A stretch of DNA of 64,000 nucleotides, taken from contig VGIX01000002.1 of assembly GCA_016867725.1 (NCBI GenBank), forward strand, positions 62,001-126,000. The letters run 5' to 3'. Position 1 is the stretch's first letter; each line of letters begins with the position of its first letter. A program made the position numbers and the translations under genes. The notes under the pieces are model-generated. The model did no database searches. It worked only from the letters and a program-made list of their open reading frames with translations, and was not told where the DNA came from. The DNA is from Candidatus Effluviviaceae Genus I sp. (GTDB taxonomy: Bacteria; Joyebacterota; Joyebacteria; Joyebacterales; Joyebacteraceae). Below are positions 44,284 through 53,027 of the stretch, one piece after another.

Positions 44284-46313
44284 GCGTCGTTCTGGTCCCT
44301 CTTCTCTCAGGCGTGGTGGGGCTCGTGTTCGTCGGCGTGCTTGCGCTCGAGATCCTGAGAAAGAACCCCGGGAACGAGCTCATGGTGCGCATCTCGCGCG
44401 CGGTGCAGGACGGCGCGCGGGCGTTCCTCAGGCGCGAGTACACCTACGTCTCGGCGCTTGTGGCCGTCGTCGCCTTGATCATCGCGCTCGCCCCGGTGCT
44501 CTCCGGACGGGACGCGCTCGGGCTCGGCTGGGCCACGTCGGTCGCCTTCGTGCTCGGAGCCGTCGTCTCCGCGCTCGCCGGGTACGTCGGGATGAGCATC
44601 GCCACGCGCGCCAACTCCCGGACGACGCAGGCCGCCGCGGACGACGGCGTGCGCGGCGCACTGGGCGTGGCCATGTCAGCGGGGTCCGTGATGGGCATGA
44701 CCGTCGCGAGCCTCTCGCTCGTGGGCCTCGCCGTCGTGTACTGGGTCTTCAGGGCGCCGACGATCGTGAACGGCTACGCGATGGGGGCGAGCTTCGTCGC
44801 ACTCTTCGCGCGCTCCGGCGGCGGGCTCTTCACGAAGGGCGCCGACATGGCGGCCGATCTCGTCGGCAAGGTGGAGGCCGGCATCCCCGAGGACGACCCC
44901 CGGAACCCCGCCGTCATCGCGGACAACGTCGGGGACAACGTCGGCGACGTGGCGGGTCTCGGCGCCGATCTGCTCGAGTCGTACGTCGAGTCCATCATCG
45001 CGAGCATGGCGCTCGCGGTGACGCTCAACGTGGCCTCGACCGTGTCCGACAGCCTCGTGTCGCTCCCGCTCTACATCGCCTCCGCCGGCATCGTCTGCTC
45101 CATGATCGGTATCCTCTTCGTGAAGGCCGTCGGCAGGCGGAACCCGCAAGCGGCGCTCATGGGAGGGACGTATGTCGCGGCGGGCCTCACCGCCCTGGCC
45201 GGGTACTTCATCGTGCGGGGCCTCGGCACTCCGTTCACGGTCGGTGAGACCACGTACGGACAGATGGGCCCGTTCTACGCCATCCTTGCCGGGATCCTGA
45301 GCGGCACGATCGTCGGCTTCGTGAGCGAGTACTACACGTCCTCCAGGTACGGGCCCGTAAGGAGGCTCGCGGAGTCGTCGCAGAGGGGGCCCGCCATCAC
45401 GGTGACGGGCGGCACCGCGATCGGAATGCAGAGCACGGCCATCCCGGTGCTGGTCCTCGGGCTCGCCGTCATCGTCTCACACGGGTTCGCCGGAGTATAC
45501 GGCATCGCCATGGCCGCCGTCGGCATGCTAGCGACGACCGGCATCGTCGTGGCCGTGGACTCGTACGGCCCGGTGGCCGACAACGCGGGCGGCATCGCGC
45601 AGATGGCGAACCTCGATCCGGCCGTGAGGAAGATCACCGACAACCTCGACGCCGTTGGCAACACGACGGCCGCCATCGGGAAGGGCTTCGCGATCGGTTC
45701 GGCAGCCTTCGCCGCCATCGGGCTCCTGTCGGCCTATATGGTGTCGGCGGGCATCGCGTCGGTCGATCTGACCGACCCCAGGGTGGTGGCCGGGCTCATG
45801 GTGGGCGGCATGCTGCCGTATCTCTACTCGTCGCTTCTCTTCGCGGCGGTCTCGCGGGTCGCCTTCCGCATGATCGACGAGGTGAGACGCCAGTTCCGCG
45901 AGATCCCCGGGCTTCTCAAGGGAGAGGTCATGCCGGACTCGGCGCTCTGCGTCGACATCAGCACGCGCGGCGCCATCCAGGGCATGCTGGTCCCCGGGAT
46001 CATGGCCATCGCGATCCCCGTGATCGTCGGGCTTCTGAGCGAGAAGGCGCTCGCCGGGCTCCTGACGGGCGCCGTCGTGACCGGCGTGCTCGTGGGCGTT
46101 CAGATGGCCAACTCCGGCGGCGCGATGGACAACGCGAAGAAGTACATCGAGGAGGGCAACTTCGGCGGCAAGGGATCCGAAACGCACAGGGCGGCCGTCG
46201 TGGGAGACACGGTGGGCGATCCGCTCAAGGACACCGTGGGCCCCTCGATCAACATCCTGATCAAGCTCATGGCTGTGGTGTCGCTCGTGCTGGCGCCGCT
46301 CTTCGCCCGCTAG
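44280..46313 (+). CDS. hppA: K+-dependent membrane-bound pyrophosphatase (H+ or Na+ pump)
   Basis: It couples PPi hydrolysis to export of H+ or Na+. The 677-residue product has 16 or so helices and the active-site segments [23 protein letters not shown]-like (here [13 protein letters not shown]), [13 protein letters not shown] and the C-terminal [13 protein letters not shown]. The diagnostic segment [11 protein letters not shown] has Ala at 464 and Gly at 467, where K+-independent enzymes carry Lys and Thr, so this is a K+-dependent enzyme. All Na+-pumping forms fall in that class, but the ion cannot be settled here. It is coupled to pth by a 4-base overlap, and it would reclaim PPi from the many pyrophosphate-releasing enzymes of the cell. 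Confidence 0.94.
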   Translation: [677 protein letters not shown]

Positions 46314-46341
46314 GGCCTGCGGCGCAGCCCCGGGGGACGGA

Positions 46342-47439
46342 TTGAGTCTGGACATTGGGATCATAGGGCTGCCGAACGTCGGGAAGTCCACGCTGTTCAA
46401 CGCCCTGGCAGGCACGTCGGTCCCGTGCAGCAATTACCCGTTCTGCACCGTCGAGGCGAACGTGGGCGTCGTGCCCGTGCCAGACGACCGGCTGGCGAGG
46501 CTCGGCGATCTGCTGCATCCGGAGAAGGTGACGCCGGCGACGATCCGTTTCGTGGACATCGCCGGCCTCGTTCGCGGAGCGAGCCGCGGCGAGGGGCTGG
46601 GCAACAAGTTCCTGGCGAGCATCCGGGACGTGAGCGCCGTGGCGCACGTCGTGCGCTGCTTCGAGGCGCCCGCGGTGAGCCACGTCGAGGAAGGCCTCGA
46701 TCCCGAGCGGGATCTCGACATCGTCCGTTCGGAGCTCATCCTGGCGGACCTCGAGACGGCCGAACGCAACGTGGAGAAGCGGCGGAAGGACGCCGCGAGG
46801 GGCGACAAGGCCGCGCAGCCGTTCGTCGATGCACTGTCGAAGGCCGTGGATGCCCTCGGCGCGGGCACGGAGCTGCGGAAGGCGGAGCTGCGGCACGACG
46901 ATCGCGAGCACCTCGAGGGCTACCGCTTCATCACGGCGAAGGACGTTCTCTACGTCGCGAACATCGGGGAGGGGGACATCGGGGCGGGAGAGGGCGCCTG
47001 GGTGAAGAGGGTCTCCGATGCGGCGCGCGAGCCGGACTGGAAGGTCGTGGCCATCGCGGCCGAGACCGAGTCGGAGCTCGTGCGGCTCCCGCGGAACGAG
47101 CGGGACGAGATGGCGGCCGGCCTGGGGCTCATCGAGAGCGGGCTCGACCGCCTCGTGAAGGCGGCCCGGCGGCTCCTGCATCTCGTGACGTTCTTCACGA
47201 TCAAGGGCCCGGAGGTCCGGGCGTGGACCATCCCGGAGGGGACAGGTCTCTCGAAGGCGGCCGGGAAGATCCACTCGGACATGGAGCACGGTTTCATCAG
47301 AGGCGACGTGGTGTCGTTCGCCGACCTCCTGGACGGCGGGTCGATGCACGGAGCCCGGGACAAGGGTCACGTGCGCACCGAGGGACGGGACTACCCCGTC
47401 CGCGAGGGGGACGTGGTGCTTGTCCACTTCCACGCGTAG
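46342..47439 (+). CDS. ychF: Redox-regulated ATPase YchF (Obg-like, OLA1 family)
   Basis: The 365-residue product has an N-terminal G domain with GLPNVGKSTLFNAL, the YchF motif NYPFCTVEANVG, G3 DIAGLVRGAS and G4 NIGE in place of NKxD, which gives ATP preference. A coiled coil and a C-terminal TGS domain (VTFFTIKGPEVRAWTIPEG) follow. YchF binds ribosomes. The start is TTG at 46342 after GGGGGACGG; the frame begins directly at beta-1. The ribosomal gene cluster follows. Confidence 0.94.
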   Translation: MSLDIGIIGLPNVGKSTLFNALAGTSVPCSNYPFCTVEANVGVVPVPDDRLARLGDLLHPEKVTPATIRFVDIAGLVRGASRGEGLGNKFLASIRDVSAVAHVVRCFEAPAVSHVEEGLDPERDLDIVRSELILADLETAERNVEKRRKDAARGDKAAQPFVDALSKAVDALGAGTELRKAELRHDDREHLEGYRFITAKDVLYVANIGEGDIGAGEGAWVKRVSDAAREPDWKVVAIAAETESELVRLPRNERDEMAAGLGLIESGLDRLVKAARRLLHLVTFFTIKGPEVRAWTIPEGTGLSKAAGKIHSDMEHGFIRGDVVSFADLLDGGSMHGARDKGHVRTEGRDYPVREGDVVLVHFHA

Positions 47440-47490
47440 CGCAGGTTGTGGGGAGATGTGTCCCGACCGGCCCGGGTGAGGGCGGCGGGA

Positions 47491-47540
47491 CCTCCTCACC
47501 CCGTCCGCGTGACGGGGTCGCAGAAGGGACCGAGAGGAGG
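47491..47540 (+). promoter_or_regulatory. Probable S6:S18 ribosomal protein leader with sequestered ribosome binding site
   Basis: CCTCCTC (47491-47497) is the exact complement of the rpsF Shine-Dalgarno GAGGAGG (47534-47540). An 8-bp hairpin ACCCCGTC/GACGGGGT (47498-47505 and 47511-47518) lies between them. A CCG triplet sits just 5' of the SD, as in the known S6:S18 leader motif. The structure would let the S6-S18 complex block translation. Confidence 0.55.
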
Positions 47541-47545
47541 AGACG

Positions 47546-47836
47546 ATGGCACGGACGTACGAGGGGACGTTCATCCTGAACGCGAGCCTCGACGAGGCCG
47601 GGCTTGCTCAGGAGCAGGCGCGGATCGAGGAGGTCGTCGCCCGCGAGGGCGGCACGGTCAAGCAGTGGGACAAGTGGGGCCGGCGGCGCCTGGCCTACGA
47701 GATCGCTGGCCACACGGACGGCATCTACGCGTTCCTGACCTTCGATGCGGAGCCCGCGTCGATCGCCAGACTGACCCAGATCTACCGACTGGACGAGAAC
47801 ATCGTGCGCTTCATGTGCGTGAGCCTGGGCGACTGA
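47546..47836 (+). CDS. rpsF: Small ribosomal subunit protein bS6
   Basis: The 96-residue product has the bS6 beta-alpha-beta fold: [35 protein letters not shown] and [21 protein letters not shown] site is six bases upstream. ssb, often found between rpsF and rpsR, is absent; rpsR follows after 22 bases. Confidence 0.95.
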   Translation: MARTYEGTFILNASLDEAGLAQEQARIEEVVAREGGTVKQWDKWGRRRLAYEIAGHTDGIYAFLTFDAEPASIARLTQIYRLDENIVRFMCVSLGD

Positions 47837-47858
47837 GCGCCCTACAGGAGTCGGCACC

Positions 47859-48116
47859 ATGCGAATGCAGGAAGAGGGATTCCAGCGGAAGGACCGGCAC
47901 GGCAAGTTCTGCCGCTTCTGCCAGGACAAGGTCGCCCGCATCGACTACAAGGACGAGAAGAGGCTGCTTCGCTTCGTGACGGAGCAGGGGAAGATCATCC
48001 CCCGGAGGGTGACAGGCACGTGCGCGAGGCACCAGAGGCAGCTCGCCGCCGCCGTGAAGCGCGCGCGGCAGATAGCGCTCCTCCCGTACGTCGGGAAGCA
48101 CCACATGCACGGCTAG
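47859..48116 (+). CDS. rpsR: Small ribosomal subunit protein bS18
   Basis: The 85-residue product has the bS18 core [26 protein letters not shown]. It keeps the cysteine pair CRFC near the N-terminus and a later C-x2-H (TCARH), so it is the zinc-binding (C+) form. It partners bS6, encoded just upstream. Confidence 0.95.
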   Translation: MRMQEEGFQRKDRHGKFCRFCQDKVARIDYKDEKRLLRFVTEQGKIIPRRVTGTCARHQRQLAAAVKRARQIALLPYVGKHHMHG

Positions 48117-48143
48117 CGTGACGCGCCGGGGAGGGGGAACGCC

Positions 48144-48587
48144 ATGAAGGTCATTCTCACACAGGACGTGCCGCGGGTCGGTCGCCAGGGGGACGTCGTC
48201 AACGTCAAGCCGGGGTTCGGGCGCAACTTCCTGATCCCAGCGGGCAAGGCGCTGCCGGCGACGCCCGGGAACCTCTCGCAGCTCAAAGTGAGGATCAGGG
48301 TCGAAGAGACCCGCGCGATGAAGGACCGCAGGGCGGCCGAGGAGCTGGCGGCGAAGCTGAACGGCATGTCGTGCACCATCCGGGCGCACGCGGACGAGTC
48401 CGACAAGCTCTACGGGGCCGTGCACGAACGCGACATCGCGGCCGCTCTCGAGGACCAGGGGGTTTCGGTGGCGCCGCACACCGTCGCCCTCGACGAGCCC
48501 ATCAAGATGCTCGGCGTCTATCCGGTCCGGCTTCGGCTGTTCGCCGATGTCGCGGCCGAGATCAGGGTGTGGGTCATCAGGGACTGA
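48144..48587 (+). CDS. rplI: Large ribosomal subunit protein bL9
   Basis: The 147-residue product has the N-terminal domain (VILTQDVPRVGRQGDVVNVKPGFGRNFLIPAGKA), the long connecting helix and the C-terminal rRNA-binding domain (DKLYGAVHERDIAAAL). It is full length. The rpsF-rpsR-rplI order is the usual one. Confidence 0.96.
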   Translation: MKVILTQDVPRVGRQGDVVNVKPGFGRNFLIPAGKALPATPGNLSQLKVRIRVEETRAMKDRRAAEELAAKLNGMSCTIRAHADESDKLYGAVHERDIAAALEDQGVSVAPHTVALDEPIKMLGVYPVRLRLFADVAAEIRVWVIRD

Positions 48588-48651
48588 AGCGGAGAGCCGG
48601 CACGGACGGACCGCGCCGTCGCGCGGGAACCGAAGCGCGGGAGGTGTTGTT

Positions 48652-49821
48652 ATGCAGCGGAAGTGGCATGCCCTTGTCGCCGCGGCGACCGCCGTCGCGT
48701 GTCTGCTCGGCGGATGCGGCAAGAAGGCGGAAGACACCGTGGTGGCCAGGGTCGGAGGCGTCAGCATCACACAGAGCGACCTCGCCGAGCGGCTCTCTGA
48801 GCTGCCTGACTTCGCCCAGCGCCAGTTCGCCGGCCCGATGGGAAGCCTCGAACTTCTGAACAACATGGTCGACGAAGAGGTGCTGTACCAGGCCGCGCGG
48901 CAGGCGGGGTACGAGAAGGACCCCGAGACCGTCAAGCTGCTGGAGGCCATGAAGCGGCGCTCGATGATCCAGGCCTACTATCGCAACGAGATCGAGGGCA
49001 AGACGGAGGTAGGCGAGGAGGACATCGCCGCGTACTACGACGAGCACGTCGAGCTCTTCCACCAGCGCGCGCGGATCAAGTTCCGCCACATCATGGCGGC
49101 CACGCGCGACGCCGCGGCGGATGCGCGACGCCGTGTCCTGGCCGGCGAGACCTTCGACGACGTCGCGCGCGCCGTGTCCACGGACGCGCGCACGAAGGCC
49201 GCCGGCGGGCTCATGAGCTCGGTGCATCTCGGCGACGCGCTGCCCGACATCGGCATGGATGCGGCGTTCATCGAGAAGCTCTTCGGCTGGAAGATCGGCG
49301 AGACGACGGACCCGCTTCGCTCCGAGAAGGGATGGCACGTCATCCGCATCGAGGAGAAGCAGGAAGCGGGCAGGAAGCCGCTGGACGAGGTTCGGGATCT
49401 CATCGCCAAGAACCTGAAGCCGGCGAAGACGCGTGAGCGCTATGAGAGCATCCTCGAGCAGCTGAAGGCCAAGTACCGGGTGAAGGTGAACGAGGAGGTC
49501 TTCAAGGGCGCTGTGCCGAGCGAGGAGGCCCTCTTCACGCGCGCCCAGCAGACGACCGACGTCGCCCAGAGGCTCGACGCCTATCTGCAGATCGTGATGG
49601 AGTATCCGGACGGCCAGTACGCCGACGACGCCCAGTTCATGATCGGGTTCATCCAGTCCGAGGAGCTCCGCGACTACGAAGCGGCGACGAACGCGTTCCG
49701 CCGCCTTCTGCAGAACTACCCGAACTCGGAGCTGGGCGAGTCAGCGAGATGGATGCTGGAGAACATGGGCAAGGAGGCGCCGCCCTTCGAGGAGCCGGGG
49801 AAGTCCGCCAAGGGGCGGTAG
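48652..49821 (+). CDS. Parvulin-type peptidyl-prolyl isomerase lipoprotein with TPR tail
   Basis: The 389-residue product has a signal with lipobox LLGGC (Cys at about 17), a SurA/PrsA-like N-terminal chaperone region (ITQSDLAERLSELP... NNMVDEEVLYQAA), a parvulin domain (about 140-240, IKFRHIMA... FDDVARAVSTD... GWHVIRIEEK) and a C-terminal TPR-like tail (PDGQYADDAQFMIGFIQSEE). It should assist folding of exported proteins at the membrane. The ATG at 48652 follows GGGAGG. It is the second exported isomerase in the window. The strong hairpin at 49871-49897 ends the transcription unit. Confidence 0.88.
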   Translation: MQRKWHALVAAATAVACLLGGCGKKAEDTVVARVGGVSITQSDLAERLSELPDFAQRQFAGPMGSLELLNNMVDEEVLYQAARQAGYEKDPETVKLLEAMKRRSMIQAYYRNEIEGKTEVGEEDIAAYYDEHVELFHQRARIKFRHIMAATRDAAADARRRVLAGETFDDVARAVSTDARTKAAGGLMSSVHLGDALPDIGMDAAFIEKLFGWKIGETTDPLRSEKGWHVIRIEEKQEAGRKPLDEVRDLIAKNLKPAKTRERYESILEQLKAKYRVKVNEEVFKGAVPSEEALFTRAQQTTDVAQRLDAYLQIVMEYPDGQYADDAQFMIGFIQSEELRDYEAATNAFRRLLQNYPNSELGESARWMLENMGKEAPPFEEPGKSAKGR

Positions 49822-49870
49822 CGGGCTCCGACGGGAGGGACGGTCTCGCAGGGACGCGCACCAAAGGAGA

Positions 49871-49897
49871 GGGGGGCGGCGCCGGGCGCCGCCCCCC
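49871..49897. terminator. Bidirectional GC hairpin terminator between convergent genes
   Basis: GGGGGGCGGCGCC (49871-49883) pairs with GGCGCCGCCCCCC (49885-49897) over 13 bp with a one-base loop in the ideal fold. It lies between the parvulin gene and the convergent minus-strand secreted protein gene and can serve both. Confidence 0.72.
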
Positions 49898-49964
49898 CTC
49901 GCGTGCTACGGCTCGCCATGGTCCGTCTCGCCGCGCGTCGGGACGCGCGGACGGCACCTCGCCG

Positions 49965-51191
49965 CTAGCGGTACATCGCCTTCAGACGACCCCAGGTCAT
50001 GCTCTGCACCGGCGTGTCCGTCCAGTCCTCAAGCCAGGTGTCGTCGAGCATGATCCCGGCCCCGCCGGCCGCGCCGGGCCCGCAGCCGTTGCTCGTCGTG
50101 AAGAAGGTGATCCTGAACTTGAAGAACGTGCCCGGCAGATAGGGCGAGAGGTCATGGCCGTTGATGCCGGCAAGCGCCCAGCCACTGCACTGACCGAAGT
50201 CACCCCACCAGTTCCCTATCGTGTACCACTCGCCGCCGCCGTCGGTGGTGATCTCCTCCTTCCACCAGTCGTTGTCCACGGTCGGAACCTCCGCGTGAAG
50301 CAGGAAGCGGAGCGTGCACACGGCCACTCCGGCCAGTGAGACGGGCGGGCTGATGAGCGAGTTGTTGAGGTTCGGCGGGATCAGGCTCGTGTCGGCATCG
50401 TCGCCGCACCACCAGGAGTGCGGGTCCGACCAGGCAGGGCAGCGCCTCGAGATGATGTGCCAGTAGTCGCCCGCGCTGCCGGGAACCGCCGGCACGCACA
50501 GGCCGCCCGACTCGCCGTCGTCGAAGAAGTAGTCCGTGCTCGAATAGAAGTCGAAGATCCGGACGTTGTCCACCATGAAGGCGCCGCCGTCGGAGTCGTA
50601 CAGCCCGTCGGCGTCCGACCACGCGCCGTCCGAGATGAAGCGGATGCGCGCGTTGACCGGGTTGTCGTAGTCGCCAAGCAGATACCCGTAGTCGCCGAGG
50701 TCCTGCCAGCCGCCGGACGACCCGTCGAGCCCGGGACCCAGATCCACGAACACGCCCAGGCTCTCGGCCTGGATGTACGTGTAGTCGTACCCCGGCTCGG
50801 AGTCGTGCCGGTGGGCGAAGGTCAGGACCGGGTAGGTGGCCCCGGTCACGTCGGTCTCGGGGATCCGCAGGATCTGATCCCAGGCGTTGCCGTACCCGTC
50901 GCCGCCGCTGAACGCGGCGTTGAGCTCTCCGCACCACCACGAGTACGTGCCCTCGTAGGCATAGTACGTGTCGAGGTGGAACTTCGGCACGGCGCCAACC
51001 GTGTTATCGACATGGGTCCAGCCGTTCTGGCCGCTCTCCATGTCGTCGTAGAAGATGATGATCGGGCTCCGCCCGTCGTGTGGACGGACTCGTTCGGTCC
51101 AGGGAGCGATCTCGCGCCGGGCCGCTCCGAGCACGACGCCCGGAAGCACCAGCAGCACGAGCACTGCGAGCATGAGCGAACGATTGCGCAT
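49965..51191 (-). CDS. Secreted protein with two jelly-roll (MAM/CBM-like) repeats and a conserved-looking C-terminal tail
   Basis: I do not recognise a named family. The 408-residue product has a signal peptide (SLMLAVLVLLVLPGVVLGAA). Two similar all-beta units follow: the first begins FYDDMESGQNGW and contains YSWWCGELN; the second begins FFDDGESGG and contains HSWWCGDDA. Each ends in a segment of the MVDNVRIFD or MLDDTWLED type, as in MAM and immune-inhibitor-A-like jelly rolls, which bind glycans or proteins. No protease motif is present. The C-terminus SMTWGRLKAMYR is compact and basic, possibly a sorting tail. The ATG at 51191 is chosen because GAAGGGGGA lies 8-9 bases upstream. A sigma-54 promoter precedes it at 51367-51384. 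Confidence 0.75.
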   Translation of the reverse strand: MRNRSLMLAVLVLLVLPGVVLGAARREIAPWTERVRPHDGRSPIIIFYDDMESGQNGWTHVDNTVGAVPKFHLDTYYAYEGTYSWWCGELNAAFSGGDGYGNAWDQILRIPETDVTGATYPVLTFAHRHDSEPGYDYTYIQAESLGVFVDLGPGLDGSSGGWQDLGDYGYLLGDYDNPVNARIRFISDGAWSDADGLYDSDGGAFMVDNVRIFDFYSSTDYFFDDGESGGLCVPAVPGSAGDYWHIISRRCPAWSDPHSWWCGDDADTSLIPPNLNNSLISPPVSLAGVAVCTLRFLLHAEVPTVDNDWWKEEITTDGGGEWYTIGNWWGDFGQCSGWALAGINGHDLSPYLPGTFFKFRITFFTTSNGCGPGAAGGAGIMLDDTWLEDWTDTPVQSMTWGRLKAMYR

Positions 51192-51366
51192 GGTCTGATC
51201 CCCCTTCCTCACTCAGCCGGCCGCACGAGCGCGCCATCGGGCGGGCGTGCGGCAACACCGTTTGATGGGTCCTGGCCACCCAAGAAGGCGCAGTCTCCCG
51301 AAGCTCACCTCCTTCGCGGGGAAGCGCGTGGACGCGAACCCCAGCCCGTCCCTCACGCGTCATGTA

Positions 51367-51384
51367 ATGCAAACGACGTGCCAA
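51367..51384 (-). promoter_or_regulatory. Sigma-54 (RpoN) promoter of the secreted jelly-roll protein
   Basis: The minus strand reads TTGGCACGTCGTTTGCAT, a full match to the -24/-12 consensus TTGGCACG-N4-TTGCA, with exactly ten bases between GG and GC. The expected start is near 51357, leaving a leader of about 165 bases. Confidence 0.8.
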
Positions 51385-51481
51385 GGCAATAGGACAATCG
51401 GGCGGGCTGCGGAGACCTTCTGCCTGTGCTGAGTGGACTGTGTAACGTCGTTGCCGGGGGTCAGAAGTGCCGCAATAGCCC

Positions 51482-51511
51482 TTGACCAAGGCGAGAAGCA
51501 CGGGCTAAGCT
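51482..51511 (+). promoter_or_regulatory. Sigma-70-type promoter of selA
   Basis: TTGACC at 51482-51487 and TAAGCT at 51506-51511 have an 18-base spacer. The start would be near 51518, about 100 bases before selA. Confidence 0.6.
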
Positions 51512-51620
51512 CCGGCGGCCGATTATCAAGGGTTGCAGTGTTGTCAAGCAACGGGTGCCGAAGGCCGCCGGGCGGTTCTCGTACGCGCGGCAGCCGACGG
51601 ACGGCCGAGGGACGCTTCCC

Positions 51621-53027
51621 ATGAACCGAGAGGACCTGCTCCGTGCCCTTCCCTCGGTGGACGCCGCGGTGAAGCACCTGGAGCAACGCGGGGCCGCCTC
51701 CGGGTGTCCTCGCCGGATGCTCGTCCGGGCGGTCCGCGCGGCCATCGAGCGCCTGCGCGTAGACGTGATGTCCGGCGCCCTGGACGCGGAGCCCCCCGGA
51801 GCGGTCCGGAACGCCGCCATCGCGGCCGTTGAGACCGCGGCAGCGCGGGCCGGCAGCGCGGAGATGGTGTCCGTCATCAACGCCACGGGCGTGATCATCC
51901 ACACGAACCTCGGGAGGGCTCCGCTCCCGCGGGCGGCGCTGGAGGCGATCTCCCGAACCGCGGCCGGATACTGCGACCTCGAGTACGATCTCGGCCGCGG
52001 TGACAGAGGCTCTCGCGACGAGGCGGTCAAGGAGGCGCTCTGCGAGCTCACGGGAGCGGAGGACGCCCTCGTCGTCAACAACAACGCGGCCGCGGTGATG
52101 CTCGCCCTCGACACGCTGGCGCGCGGGCGCGAGGTCGTGGTCTCTCGCAGCGAGTTGATCGAGATCGGCGGAGCCTTCAGGCTTCACGAGGTCTTCGAGA
52201 AGAGCGGCGCGACGCTGGTCGAGGTCGGGACCACGAACCGCACCAGGATCGAGGACTTCGAGCGCGCCGTCAGAGCGCAGACCGCCGCCCTCATGTCGGC
52301 GCACTGGAGCAACTACGCGATCGTCGGGTTCGTCGACCGAGTGCCGCTCGAGGAGCTCGCGGCGCTCGGAGCGCGGCGCGGCATTCCCGTCATCCATGAC
52401 CTCGGAAGCGGGCTCCTTGCACCGGGAGACGCGGTGGGGCTTCATGGCGAGGCGTCCGTGGCAGAGAGCCTGGGCGGCGGCGTGTCCCTGTGCACCATGA
52501 GCGGCGACAAGCTGATCGGCGGCCCGCAGGCAGGCATCGCCGTGGGATCCTCCGCGCTCGTGAGGCGCATGCGGGCGAACCCGCTGGCTCGCGCTCTGAG
52601 GCCGTGCAAGCTCACGCTCGCCGCGCTTCAGGCCACGCTGAACCTCTACCTTGCCGAGCGCGAGAGAGACGAGATCCCGGTCCTCCGGATGCTGACCGCG
52701 TCCGTGGACGAGCTCGAGGAGCGCGCCCGTTCGATCGTCCGGATCGCGGGGCCGCGATGCGCCTCGGCGCTCCGCATCGTGGACCTCGAGTCGCGGGTCG
52801 GAGGCGGCGCCGCGCCCGAGCGCGTTGTCGCAAGCAAGGGGATCGAGATCGCGACGCTCGCGAACCGCGCGGAGGCGGTCGCGACCAGGATGCTGCACTC
52901 GGACAGGCCCGTGGTCGTCCGCCTGCACGAGGGACGCGTCCTCGTGGACCTGAGGACGGTGCTCCCCTCGCAGGACGAGGCGCTGGCAGCCTGCATAGCG
53001 GAGGCGGTGAACGGCAATGGAGCATGA
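51621..53027 (+). CDS. selA: L-seryl-tRNA(Sec) selenium transferase
   Basis: This PLP enzyme turns seryl-tRNA(Sec) into selenocysteyl-tRNA(Sec). The 468-residue product has the N-terminal tRNA-binding helices, INATGVIIHTNLGRAPLP, the YCDLEYDLGRGDRGSRD segment, VNNNAAAVMLAL, HDLGSGLL and the PLP lysine in TMSGDKLIGGPQAG (K297, matching K295 of E. coli). Its presence implies a selenocysteine system, although selB, selD and tRNA-Sec are not in the window and no selenoprotein is evident here. The ATG of the next gene lies 11 bases before the stop, so the downstream pseudo-kinase gene is coupled to it. Confidence 0.95.
   Translation: MNREDLLRALPSVDAAVKHLEQRGAASGCPRRMLVRAVRAAIERLRVDVMSGALDAEPPGAVRNAAIAAVETAAARAGSAEMVSVINATGVIIHTNLGRAPLPRAALEAISRTAAGYCDLEYDLGRGDRGSRDEAVKEALCELTGAEDALVVNNNAAAVMLALDTLARGREVVVSRSELIEIGGAFRLHEVFEKSGATLVEVGTTNRTRIEDFERAVRAQTAALMSAHWSNYAIVGFVDRVPLEELAALGARRGIPVIHDLGSGLLAPGDAVGLHGEASVAESLGGGVSLCTMSGDKLIGGPQAGIAVGSSALVRRMRANPLARALRPCKLTLAALQATLNLYLAERERDEIPVLRMLTASVDELEERARSIVRIAGPRCASALRIVDLESRVGGGAAPERVVASKGIEIATLANRAEAVATRMLHSDRPVVVRLHEGRVLVDLRTVLPSQDEALAACIAEAVNGNGA

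Larger units (their letters stand above)
51192..51620. other. Divergent intergenic region with two promoters, no gene seen
   Basis: This 429-base stretch holds the 165-base leader of the minus-strand secreted protein, its sigma-54 promoter, a 97-base middle part without recognised features, and the sigma-70-type promoter and leader of selA. An enhancer-binding-protein site for the sigma-54 promoter would be expected in the middle part, but I find no clear inverted repeat. Confidence 0.6.

Noticed and set aside
51192-51357. A c-di-GMP or other riboswitch in the 165-base leader of the secreted protein
   Set aside because: I looked for the GEMM core and tetraloop-receptor pattern and did not find it; the leader has only short stems.
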